From contig JAOAFH010000182.1 of NCBI GenBank assembly GCA_026416355.1, positions 1-5,365 of the forward strand: 5,365 bases of DNA, read 5' to 3'. The notes beneath the pieces were generated by a model. The model ran no database searches and was not told where the DNA came from. It was given only the letters and a program-made list of their open reading frames with translations. This document shows positions 1 through 5,365 of this stretch, in pieces (the stretch's first letter is position 1; each line of letters begins with the position of its first letter). This DNA comes from Clostridiales bacterium (lineage in GTDB: Bacteria; Bacillota; Clostridia; Clostridiales; Caloramatoraceae). The translations under genes and the position numbers were made by a program.

Positions 1-1
1 G

Positions 2-35
2 GTCTCGTGGGCTCGGAGATGTGTATAAGAGACAG
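2..35 (+). other. Nextera/Tn5 sequencing adapter (artefact)
   Basis: Bases 2-35 match the Illumina Nextera read-2 transposase adapter as I know it. Bases 17-35 are the 19-bp Tn5 mosaic end AGATGTGTATAAGAGACAG. Base 1 could be the last base of an index, which is inference. This is library-preparation sequence left on a contig end, not biology of the organism. Genomic sequence begins at about base 36, and any reading frame crossing this point is artificial. Confidence 0.97.
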
Positions 36-331
36 AACCAAGTTTTGGGTATATTCTTGGTTTTATAATTTGTGCGTATATAGTTGGTAAATTGATAGAA
101 CTATCAAAAAAATTGAATTTTATTAAGATTCTAACAGCATCAATAGTTGGTGTAGCAATGATTTATATTATAGGAGCTATATATTTATATTTAATATTGA
201 ATTTTTATTTACATAAATCAACAACTATTTATTGGGTAATAAAAAATGGTATATTAATTTTTTTACCAGCTGATTTATTAAAATGCTTTATTGCAACTAT
301 TGTTGGAACTAAGTTAAAAAAAGTTTTATAA
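36..331 (+). CDS. bioY: Biotin ECF transporter S component BioY (C-terminal part, 5' truncated)
   Basis: BioY is the membrane-embedded biotin-binding (S) subunit of an energy-coupling factor transporter. It works with a shared EcfT and two EcfA ATPases to import biotin. The visible frame starts at base 38 and gives about 97 residues, roughly half of the usual 180-190. The first residues read PSFGYILGFIICAYIVGKL, matching the family's glycine-rich GYLxGF-type helix. Next comes a helix containing MIYIIGAIYLYLIL, then a segment with FLPADLLKCFIATIVG, corresponding to the conserved PFlpgDllK region near the BioY C terminus. The TTG at 92 is not a plausible start, because homologous sequence continues upstream of it to the adapter junction; the true start lies outside the window. 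The convergent neighbour is birA, the biotin ligase/sensor, which supports the assignment. A terminator hairpin follows directly. No paralogue-level uncertainty beyond general BioY family membership. Confidence 0.88.
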
Positions 332-337
332 AAGTAA

Positions 338-396
338 GCACCATTGTTTTATGCGTAAAATATTTAAATTTCTTATAAAGCAATGGTGCATTTTTT
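338..396. terminator. Hairpin terminator between convergent bioY and birA
   Basis: GCACCATTG at 338-346 is the exact reverse complement of CAATGGTGC at 381-389. The stem extends inward to about 15 bp (338-352 with 375-389, one G-U pair). On the plus strand the hairpin is followed by a run of T at 391-396, so it is a good intrinsic terminator for bioY, whose stop codon ends at 331. Read on the minus strand it follows the birA stop codon (395-397) and is trailed by TTACTTTTA, a weaker U tract, so it may serve both genes. The birA stop codon itself lies in the plus-strand T run. Confidence 0.85.
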
Positions 397-1372
397 ATCG
401 GTTATAAAAACTACTTAAAGAAACTTCTCCTGAAAAAACTCTAATTATATTATTATTATGCTCAACAATCAAATACCCTTCATCATCTATGTCTAACACT
501 TTTGCTTCAATTGTTTCTTTTAAGTTGTTAATTTTCACTATTTGATTTTTCAATATGGAAAATTCACGTACAATATCAATAGATTTTTTTATATTTTTAT
601 TTAAGATAAAGTCTAAATAAAGCTTTTCAAAGTTATTTACAATATTAGTGAATAGTTTTTTTCTATCAATTGTTTTTTTAGTTTCTAGTTTAATAGATGT
701 TGCTAAATTTCTTAGTTCAATAGGGAAATCTTCTTCATCGGTATTAACATTTATTCCTATACCGACAATAATATAATTTATTTTATTTAGCTCTGCACTC
801 ATTTCTGTTAAAATTCCACATACCTTTTTATTATTAATTAATATATCATTAGGCCATTTTATAAAAGATGAAACACCTAAATTAATTAATGAAGTATGAA
901 CTGCGGCTGCTGCAATTATTGATATTTTATGAGCTTCTGAAGGTAAGATTTCAGGCGATAAAATAATAGACATCCAAATGCCTTTATACTTAGGGGATAT
1001 CCATTGTCTACCTAGTCGTCCTCGTCCTAGTGTTTGTTCTTCTGCTACCAATATAGTTCCATTTGTATTTGAGTCGATAGCTATTTTTTTAGCTTGAATA
1101 TTTGTTGAGTCAATTGTATCATAATGAATTATTTCTTTACCAATCAGTGATGTGTTTAATAATGTTTTTAACTCATAAGCATTTAGAATATCAGGAGAAT
1201 CAATTATTTTATATCCTAGATTATTTTGTGAATCAATAATATAACCATCCTTCTTCAAACCATTTATATGTTTCCAAATAGCAGCTCTAGATATTCCTAG
1301 TCGTTTACTCATTTCTTCACCTGATATATAGCTGTCTGTATTTTTAAGAATCTCAAGTATCTTTTCTTTCAT
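395..1372 (-). CDS. birA: Bifunctional biotin-[acetyl-CoA-carboxylase] ligase / biotin operon repressor BirA
   Basis: BirA makes biotinyl-5'-AMP from biotin and ATP and transfers biotin to a lysine on carboxylase carrier domains. The same protein, loaded with biotinyl-AMP, dimerises and represses biotin genes. The chosen ATG at 1372 gives 325 residues, close to the E. coli and Bacillus proteins (about 320-325). It is preceded by AGAGGTGG (1377-1384). A longer in-frame start at 1426 adds 18 unconserved residues, crosses this ribosome binding site, and lies upstream of the likely transcription start. Residues 1-60 form a winged helix (ISGEEMSKRLGISRAAIWKH), so this is the DNA-binding (group II) type. 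The catalytic core shows the biotinyl-AMP loop GRGRLGR (116-122), KWPND (172-176), KVCGILTE (183-190) with the K183 equivalent, and GIGINVN (204-210). A small SH3-like C-terminal domain ends in FSGEVSLSS. It is convergent with bioY and divergent from the carboxypeptidase gene. Confidence 0.95.
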   Translation of the reverse strand: MKEKILEILKNTDSYISGEEMSKRLGISRAAIWKHINGLKKDGYIIDSQNNLGYKIIDSPDILNAYELKTLLNTSLIGKEIIHYDTIDSTNIQAKKIAIDSNTNGTILVAEEQTLGRGRLGRQWISPKYKGIWMSIILSPEILPSEAHKISIIAAAAVHTSLINLGVSSFIKWPNDILINNKKVCGILTEMSAELNKINYIIVGIGINVNTDEEDFPIELRNLATSIKLETKKTIDRKKLFTNIVNNFEKLYLDFILNKNIKKSIDIVREFSILKNQIVKINNLKETIEAKVLDIDDEGYLIVEHNNNIIRVFSGEVSLSSFYNR

Positions 1373-1397
1373 ATATCCACCTCTAAAAATACACTTT

Positions 1398-1428
1398 AAT
1401 TGTATGTTATAATTATTACAACACAATT
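1398..1428. promoter_or_regulatory. Imperfect palindrome at the birA transcription start (possible operator)
   Basis: The left arm AATTGTATGTTATAAT is mirrored by the right arm ATTACAACACAATT, whose reverse complement is AATTGTGTTGTAAT. The arms match apart from a two-base offset and one mismatch. The element lies just downstream of, and slightly overlapping, the predicted birA -10 box, which is where a repressor would block initiation. The outer TTGT...ACAA is reminiscent of BirA operators, but the inner bases do not match the TTGTWAAC-type half-sites I know from biotin operators. A BirA autoregulatory site is therefore only a suggestion; chance symmetry in AT-rich DNA or an RNA hairpin in the leader are alternatives. 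Confidence 0.3.
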
Positions 1429-1455
1429 ATATAATTTGTTTAGCTAATTAATCAA
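1426..1455 (-). promoter_or_regulatory. Candidate sigma-A promoter of birA
   Basis: Read on the minus strand, TTGATT (1450-1455) and a perfect TATAAT (1426-1431) are separated by 18 bases. The predicted start would be near 1418-1420, leaving a leader of about 47 bases before the birA ATG at 1372. AT-rich spacers produce such boxes by chance, so confidence is moderate; the perfect -10 and good leader length favour it. Confidence 0.5.
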
Positions 1456-1522
1456 TAAAGTAATAATAAAAAAATATTGAATTATTAGGAATAAATTGTT
1501 AAAATATTATAGAGGTGTCATA

Positions 1523-2677
1523 ATGAAAAAATTAGCAAAAATAATCTTGCTCAAATTTTTACTATTTAATTTATTATTTTTTAAAGTACAAGCTGTTGAA
1601 ATTAACAGCAAATCAGCAATAATTATAAATGCTCAAAATGGTCATGTTTTATACGAAAAAAACTCAAATGATGTTAGAGCAATTGCATCATTAACAAAAT
1701 TAATGACGTTTTATACTTATATTGATGAATTGGGTTATGAAAATCTACTATATGATAATTACAAATATAATATAGACAATAGTAAATACAGTGTAGATAT
1801 GCCAATTCTTCCTGTAAACAAGGGTGAAGTTGTAAAAATTGAAGATTTATTTAAATCCATGTTGGTGTTTTCTGCCAACAACGCACCTGAAGCATTAGCT
1901 GATAGTTTTAAGCAAAAGAAAAATTTAAACCTAGTTGATGAAATGAATTTAAAAGCAAAAGATATTGGACTTAATAATACACATTATTTTAACACAAATG
2001 GTTTAACTGAAGGCGAAAGGTATAATACATCAACAGCAAAAGAACAAGCCAAGCTAGCGTATGAGATATTGAAAAAATATAGATTTATATTAGATTATAC
2101 ATCAATTAAGCAGTTTCAATACAATGGCAAAACATTTGATAGTACCAACTGGTTATTAGGAAAAGTAGAAGGTTTAGATGGTCTTAAAACAGGATATACC
2201 AAGGAAGCAGGTTATTGTTTTATTGGTACAATTGATTTATCAAAAACGATTGGCAAAGGTATGCCTCTTAGAATAATTACAGTTGTTTTAGGCTCTGATA
2301 CAAAAGATAATAGATTTAAGGATACATTAAATCTAATAAAATACATAAAAGAAAATTATGAAAATCATATAATTAATAACGATAACGAATATATAATTTA
2401 CAATAATAATTATAAAGGCAACAAAATTGTTGGTAAGATAAAAGAAAAAGACTATATTTTAAAGAACAAAAACGAAAAAATAGAAATTAAGTTTATTCCA
2501 TCTGATAATTTAACTAAAAATATAGAGAAAAATGATGTTGTCGGAAAAGTATTAATTAAATCTTCAGTTGACACAAAGGAATTAAAAGTGTTAGCAACAG
2601 ATAATTATAGAAAAAAGAATTTGTTTGAGAGGTTGATTGAAAAAATTAAGCAAATAATCAGTGGGTTGGGGTGGTAA
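1523..2677 (+). CDS. Serine-type D-Ala-D-Ala carboxypeptidase (S11 family, DacA/DacF-like penicillin-binding protein)
   Basis: This exported enzyme removes the terminal D-alanine from peptidoglycan pentapeptides, limiting cross-linking; it is a low-molecular-weight penicillin-binding protein. The ATG at 1523 gives 384 residues and has AGAGGTG at 1511-1517, five bases upstream. A TTG at 1496 would add nine residues but overruns this ribosome binding site. Residues 1-24 are a signal peptide (KK, a long hydrophobic core, cleavage likely after VQA). The three active-site motifs are intact: SLTK with nucleophile S56 and K59, SAN at 117-119, and KTG at 222-224. A C-terminal beta-rich domain (about 275-360) of PBP5_C type follows. 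The last residues, NLFERLIEKIKQIISGLGW, form the amphipathic helix that usually holds these enzymes on the outer face of the membrane. The stop is two bases before the next small gene, so an operon is likely. Which paralogue it is (vegetative DacA or sporulation DacF/DacB) cannot be decided from sequence alone. Confidence 0.93.
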   Translation: MKKLAKIILLKFLLFNLLFFKVQAVEINSKSAIIINAQNGHVLYEKNSNDVRAIASLTKLMTFYTYIDELGYENLLYDNYKYNIDNSKYSVDMPILPVNKGEVVKIEDLFKSMLVFSANNAPEALADSFKQKKNLNLVDEMNLKAKDIGLNNTHYFNTNGLTEGERYNTSTAKEQAKLAYEILKKYRFILDYTSIKQFQYNGKTFDSTNWLLGKVEGLDGLKTGYTKEAGYCFIGTIDLSKTIGKGMPLRIITVVLGSDTKDNRFKDTLNLIKYIKENYENHIINNDNEYIIYNNNYKGNKIVGKIKEKDYILKNKNEKIEIKFIPSDNLTKNIEKNDVVGKVLIKSSVDTKELKVLATDNYRKKNLFERLIEKIKQIISGLGW

Positions 2678-2679
2678 CA

Positions 2680-2850
2680 ATGGAAAACCAAATTATTAAA
2701 GAAGAATTGATAAATCTTTGTGAACAATTCATAAAATTAGCACAAAAACTACTAAAAGAAAATAAAATAACTGAAGAGGAATATTTTGAATTAACAAAGC
2801 ATAAAATTGAGTTTATTAAGGAACATGGTAATAAATTGGGGATGAATTAA
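2680..2850 (+). CDS. Small helical protein, 56 aa, function unknown (SHOCT-like resemblance)
   Basis: I do not recognise a named family with certainty. The frame begins at ATG 2680, two bases after the carboxypeptidase stop, with GGGGTGG at 2668-2674 as a ribosome binding site five bases upstream. It ends in TAA at 2848-2850, sharing one base with the ATG of the next gene. The 56 residues are rich in Glu, Lys, Leu and Ile, contain no signal peptide or membrane segment, and look like two helices split near ENKITEEEYFEL. That stretch resembles the SHOCT short-domain pattern (a helix, G/N-x-ITEEEF, then a second helix), which is inference from memory. Tight packing between two envelope genes, the good ribosome binding site and normal codon use argue it is real. 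It could be a small partner or regulator of either neighbour. Confidence 0.75.
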   Translation: MENQIIKEELINLCEQFIKLAQKLLKENKITEEEYFELTKHKIEFIKEHGNKLGMN

Positions 2851-3539
2851 TGAATAAGATTAATAAAATAAAAAATATTATTTTCCTTTCTTTTATTATT
2901 TTAATGATTTCAATGGTGGTTTACTTTAAATTATATAATTTAAATAATATACAACAAATTATATCCTCAAAGGGAAGGTTGGCGCCAATAATTTTCTTTA
3001 TTCTATGTATATTAAGACCTATTATGTTGCTTCCTATTGGTTTGTTTTCTGTATTAGGTGGCATTATGTTTGGAGCTATTAAAGGAACTATATTGACTGT
3101 TTTAGCTAGCGTAATTGGTTCTGTTATTGCTTATTATATTGCATTGTTTTTGGGAGCTGATTTTTTTGTAAGTTATTTTGGTAAAAGCATAAATAAATAT
3201 AATCTCGAAAATAAAAATGCATTTAAAGTTACTTTTTTAATGAGAGTAATACCTATCTTACCCTGTGATTTTGTAAGTTATATTTGCGGGCTATCTAAAA
3301 TCAATTTATTTAAATATATATTAGGAACTTTTCTAGGAATAATACCTGGGACATATATTTATAGTAGTTTTGGAAGTTCATTAAACAACATATATTCTAA
3401 ACAGTTTATTTTCTCTATAATAATGTTGTTAATATTGACTATTGTGCCTATTATAATAAAAAAGAGATCAAATGATTTCGATATTCTAAACGGTGAAATT
3501 ACTAATGAAGAAAATATTGACATTAATACTACAAAATAA
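2850..3539 (+). CDS. TVP38/TMEM64 family (VTT/SNARE-associated domain) integral membrane protein
   Basis: A 229-residue polytopic membrane protein of the VTT family, relatives of DedA; members are implicated in lipid handling or membrane homeostasis, but no reaction can be assigned here. Segments: an N-terminal transmembrane helix (about 9-28), a loop, hydrophobic helices from about 45, then the family core GGIMFGAIKGTILTVLASVIG (70-90). The second signature FLMRVIPILPCDFVSYICG (129-147) carries the conserved R132, P135 and P138. A glycine/proline stretch, LGTFLGIIPGTYIYSSFG, follows, and a final helix (about 185-203) ends in KKR and a short polar tail. Length is typical. The ATG at 2850 overlaps the previous stop by one base, and only a modest GGGG (2838-2841) precedes it, suggesting translational coupling. 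No terminator follows its stop; the promoter of the next unit lies over its last codons. Confidence 0.88.
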   Translation: MNKINKIKNIIFLSFIILMISMVVYFKLYNLNNIQQIISSKGRLAPIIFFILCILRPIMLLPIGLFSVLGGIMFGAIKGTILTVLASVIGSVIAYYIALFLGADFFVSYFGKSINKYNLENKNAFKVTFLMRVIPILPCDFVSYICGLSKINLFKYILGTFLGIIPGTYIYSSFGSSLNNIYSKQFIFSIIMLLILTIVPIIIKKRSNDFDILNGEITNEENIDINTTK

Positions 3540-3545
3540 TATAAT
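3517..3545 (+). promoter_or_regulatory. Consensus sigma-A promoter for the riboswitch/ATPase transcript
   Basis: TTGACA (3517-3522) and TATAAT (3540-3545) both match the housekeeping consensus exactly and are separated by 17 bases. The -35 box lies within the last codons of the upstream VTT gene, and the spacer contains its stop codon. The expected start is about 3551-3553, at the first base of the riboswitch P1 strand (AAAGG from 3552), so the leader appears to begin with the aptamer itself. Exact hexamers, ideal spacing and the functional element placed right behind make this one of the firmest promoter calls possible by eye. Confidence 0.9.
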
Positions 3546-3551
3546 CATAAA

Positions 3552-3656
3552 AAAGGGGAGTAGCTCGACTCATTAGAGTGTAACCAATCGTCATCGCGAC
3601 TTAATTTTTGTCCGGTTGGTTAGCAGGCTATTGCTTGTGAGTAAGACCTTTATCCA
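3552..3656 (+). ncRNA. yybP-ykoY manganese riboswitch (aptamer)
   Basis: The 5' edge AAAGGGGAGTAGC (3552-3564) and the 3' edge GTAAGACCTTT (3641-3651) are hallmark conserved stretches of the yybP-ykoY class, shown in Lactococcus, Bacillus and E. coli to bind Mn2+. P1 is AAAGG (3552-3556) with CCTTT (3647-3651). Internal helices visible are ACTC/GAGT (3568-3571 with 3576-3579), TAACCAA/TTGGTTA (3581-3587 with 3616-3622) and AGCA/TGCT (3622-3625 with 3632-3635; the shared base 3622 can use only one). The loop CGTCATCGCGA (3589-3599) fits the conserved metal-binding region. The 3' P1 strand is shared with a terminator, so metal binding should hold P1 together and let transcription continue, the usual ON-switch of this class. 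It controls the P-type ATPase 60 bases downstream. Confidence 0.93.
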
Positions 3657-3679
3657 GTAATATGGATAAAGGTCTTTTT
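3643..3679 (+). terminator. Riboswitch-controlled intrinsic terminator
   Basis: AAGACCTTTATCCA (3643-3656) pairs perfectly with TGGATAAAGGTCTT (3663-3676), a 14-bp stem with a six-base loop, followed by TTTTT then GTTTT. The left arm contains CCTTT (3647-3651), which also forms the 3' side of aptamer P1, so the two structures exclude each other. Without Mn2+ the terminator should form and stop transcription before the ATPase. It is also the first terminator after the carboxypeptidase/VTT operon and so probably ends that transcript. Confidence 0.93.
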
Positions 3680-3699
3680 GTTTTGTAATAATAAGTATG

Positions 3700-3706
3700 A
3701 AGGAGG
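3700..3706 (+). promoter_or_regulatory. Strong ribosome binding site of the ATPase gene
   Basis: AAGGAGG lies nine bases before the ATG at 3716 and fixes that start. A nearer ATG at 3708 opens only a three-codon frame (ATG TTA AAA TGA) whose stop overlaps the real start, and its spacing to the ribosome binding site is too short. The site is downstream of, and not paired within, the terminator hairpin, so control appears to be transcriptional rather than by hiding this site. Confidence 0.85.
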
Positions 3707-3715
3707 AATGTTAAA

Positions 3716-5365
3716 ATGAAGGAATTTTACAAGCTAGGCGTCCAAGAAATTTTTCAGCACTTTTCTACAAATTCAAATGGTTTAGAGGATGAAGAAGCAC
3801 AAAAAAGAATACAAGAGTATGGATATAACGAGTTTGTAGAGAAAAAAAGAAAATCAACTTTTGAAAAATTTATTAATCAATTTAAAGATTTTTTGGTTTT
3901 AATTTTAATAGTAGCTGCTATTGTATCGGGACTTGTAGGTGAAGTTCCAGATACAATAATTATTCTTTTAGTTGTAGTTTTAAATGCTATTTTGGGTGTG
4001 GTACAAGAAAATAAAGCAGAAGAATCATTAAACGCACTTAAAAAAATGGCAGCTCCTTTAGCTCATGTTATTAGAAATGGAGTATCGAAAGAAATTCCTG
4101 CAAGAGAATTAGTAGTAGGAGACATAGTGTTACTTGAGGCAGGTAAATATGTACCAGCAGATCTAAGATTAATTGAGGCTGCAAATTTAAAAATAGAAGA
4201 ATCAGCTTTAACAGGTGAATCAGTGCCTGTTGATAAGATTAATGAAATTATTGAAGAGGATAATATACCTATAGGTGATAGAAAAAATATGGCATTCATG
4301 TCATCAATGGTAACATATGGTAGAGGCAAGGGGATAGTAGTTGCAACAGGTATGAACACTGAAATAGGTAAAATAGCAAATATGATAGCAAATGTTGAAG
4401 ATGAAAGTACTCCACTTCAAGAAAAGTTAGAAGAAGCCGGTAAATGGATGGGGATTTCTGCACTTGTTATATGTGGTGTTATGTTTGGAATTGGAGTTTT
4501 TGAAGGAAGAGAAATATTTGAAATGTTTATGACAGCAGTTTCATTAGCAGTTGCAGCAATACCTGAGGGTCTACCAGCTATTGTAACAATAGTTCTAGCA
4601 GTTGGTGTTCAAAAGATGATCAAAAGGAATGCCATTGTTAGAAAGCTACCAGCAGTAGAGACATTAGGTTGTGCAACAGTAATTTGTTCAGATAAAACAG
4701 GAACATTAACACAAAATAAAATGACAGTAAAAAAGATGTATTCAATAAATGGTTATGCTGATGATATACATGATGTAAAAAAGATTTTTCATATAGCTAA
4801 TTTATGTAATGATACAAAAGTTGTAGTTGAAAATAATAATATTAAACTAATTGGGGACCCTACTGAAACTGCTTTGGTTGATTTTGCAATAAAATCAGGA
4901 ATTGATAAAAGAGATCTTGATAACAATTTTGAAAGAGTTGATGAAATACCATTTGATTCAGATAGAAAGCTAATGACAACTTTCAATAAAAACAAAGATA
5001 AATATGAAGTTAATGTTAAAGGAGCCCCTGATATACTTCTTTCAAAGTGCAAATTTATATTTGATAATGACAAAGTTAGAGATATTACTGAAATAGACAT
5101 TCAAAAAATTAAAAGCGTAAATGAAGAATTAGCATCCAATGCCCTTAGAGTATTGGCATTTGCATATAAACAAGTGGATGAAATTGATAAAGTTACTGCT
5201 GAAGAAAATCTAATTTTTGTTGGTCTAATAGGAATGATAGACCCACCTCGTGAAGAAGCAAAAGAGGCGGTTAAAAAATGTAAGTCGGCTGGAATTAAGC
5301 CAGTTATGATTACAGGAGATCATAAAATAACAGCTGTTGCAATTGCAAAAGAACTAGGTATACTT
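3716..5365 (+). CDS. P-type IIA cation-transporting ATPase (Ca2+/Mn2+ type), C-terminus beyond window
   Basis: An ATP-driven cation pump of the SERCA/PMCA-like P-type family. The window holds the first 550 residues of about 850-900, open to the last base, with no stop. Domains in order: Cation_ATPase_N (about 1-50, with NGLEDEEAQKRIQEYGYNEF); TM1-TM2 (about 57-98); the actuator domain with LTGESVPV (TGES at 166-169); TM3-TM4 (about 243-300) with VAAIPEGLP, in which E284 corresponds to the Ca2+-binding glutamate of SERCA TM4; the phosphorylation motif DKTGTLT with D326; the nucleotide domain with GDPTE (380-384), FDSDRK (413-418) and KGAPD (435-439); then DPPR (509-512) and TGD (533-535). Remaining metal ligands in TM5-TM6 are not visible. 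Sequence alone would say Ca2+. The yybP-ykoY riboswitch in front points to Mn2+ export or Mn2+-induced expression, as known for Lactococcus YoaB; that specificity is inference. Its own consensus promoter makes it a separate unit from the upstream operon. Confidence 0.94.
   Translation, partial: MKEFYKLGVQEIFQHFSTNSNGLEDEEAQKRIQEYGYNEFVEKKRKSTFEKFINQFKDFLVLILIVAAIVSGLVGEVPDTIIILLVVVLNAILGVVQENKAEESLNALKKMAAPLAHVIRNGVSKEIPARELVVGDIVLLEAGKYVPADLRLIEAANLKIEESALTGESVPVDKINEIIEEDNIPIGDRKNMAFMSSMVTYGRGKGIVVATGMNTEIGKIANMIANVEDESTPLQEKLEEAGKWMGISALVICGVMFGIGVFEGREIFEMFMTAVSLAVAAIPEGLPAIVTIVLAVGVQKMIKRNAIVRKLPAVETLGCATVICSDKTGTLTQNKMTVKKMYSINGYADDIHDVKKIFHIANLCNDTKVVVENNNIKLIGDPTETALVDFAIKSGIDKRDLDNNFERVDEIPFDSDRKLMTTFNKNKDKYEVNVKGAPDILLSKCKFIFDNDKVRDITEIDIQKIKSVNEELASNALRVLAFAYKQVDEIDKVTAEENLIFVGLIGMIDPPREEAKEAVKKCKSAGIKPVMITGDHKITAVAIAKELGIL

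Noticed and set aside
92..331. Independent 79-aa membrane protein starting at TTG 92
   Set aside because: BioY-like sequence continues in frame upstream to the adapter junction at about 36, so this is the tail of a truncated gene and not a small gene.
1373..1426. 18-residue N-terminal extension of BirA
   Set aside because: The extension crosses the good ribosome binding site AGAGGTGG and begins upstream of the predicted transcription start. The ATG at 1372 gives the family's normal length and N-terminal winged helix.
1477..1505. TTGAAT-17-TAAAAT as promoter of the carboxypeptidase gene
   Set aside because: Hexamers and spacing look good, but the start would fall near 1512, inside the ribosome binding site (1511-1517), leaving too short a leader. 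Other AT-rich boxes upstream are equally weak, so the real promoter is left uncalled.
3708..3719. Tiny leader frame ATG TTA AAA TGA just before the ATPase
   Set aside because: Only three codons, one base from the ribosome binding site, with its stop overlapping the ATPase ATG. Most likely chance; the riboswitch and terminator already explain control.
4063..4359. 98-aa open frame on the minus strand
   Set aside because: It lies wholly inside the P-type ATPase, antisense to the actuator domain, whose TGES motif is intact. It has no credible ribosome binding site and reads as low-complexity Ser/Ile/Leu, a shadow of the coding strand.
4789..5100. 103-aa open frame on the minus strand
   Set aside because: Antisense to the ATPase nucleotide-binding domain (GDPTE, KGAPD), with the Ser/Leu-rich composition expected of a shadow frame.
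36..5365. A novel defence, mobile or biosynthetic system
   Set aside because: Every gene except the 56-aa frame belongs to a common housekeeping family, spacing is tight, and composition is uniform. I found no direct-repeat arrays, transposase, integrase, tRNA or attachment-like repeats on either strand.

Overview
This is a low-GC, AT-rich stretch of chromosome from a Gram-positive anaerobe-type Bacillota, most likely a member of the Clostridia. The basis is the strong A/T codon bias, the strong GGAGG/GAGGTG ribosome binding sites, the Gram-positive-style gene set, the sigma-A-type promoter and the yybP-ykoY riboswitch with its intrinsic terminator. It is an ordinary housekeeping region. I see no phage, insertion sequence, CRISPR array, toxin module or other accessory system. 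The first 35 bases are not genomic: bases 2-35 match the Illumina Nextera/Tn5 read-2 adapter, ending in the 19-bp mosaic end, so the window starts at an untrimmed contig edge.

Layout. (1) 36-331 (+) is the C-terminal half of BioY, the biotin-binding membrane component of a biotin ECF transporter, cut off by the contig edge. (2) 338-396 is a hairpin terminator between convergent genes. (3) 395-1372 (-) is birA, the bifunctional biotin-protein ligase/repressor, with its promoter and an imperfect palindrome in the divergent spacer. (4) 1523-2677 (+) is a secreted D-alanyl-D-alanine carboxypeptidase (S11 penicillin-binding protein). It is followed almost without gap by a 56-aa helical protein (2680-2850), which overlaps by one base a TVP38/TMEM64 (VTT-domain) membrane protein (2850-3539). 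These three look like one operon. (5) 3517-3545 is a sigma-A promoter with both hexamers matching consensus, lying over the end of the VTT gene. It starts a transcript almost exactly at the first base of a yybP-ykoY (manganese) riboswitch, which carries its own terminator (3643-3679). (6) 3716-5365 (+) is a P-type IIA cation ATPase, running off the window after 550 residues.

Two functional themes stand out. BioY and BirA pair biotin uptake with biotin sensing and attachment. The Mn2+-sensing riboswitch upstream of a 'calcium-type' P-type ATPase argues that this pump exports manganese, or is at least induced by it. The carboxypeptidase operon is envelope maintenance: peptidoglycan trimming plus a VTT-family membrane protein. 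I found no previously undescribed system. The points most worth a second look are the compact promoter/riboswitch/terminator arrangement and its overlap with the upstream operon, the unannotated 56-aa gene, and the operator-like palindrome at birA.
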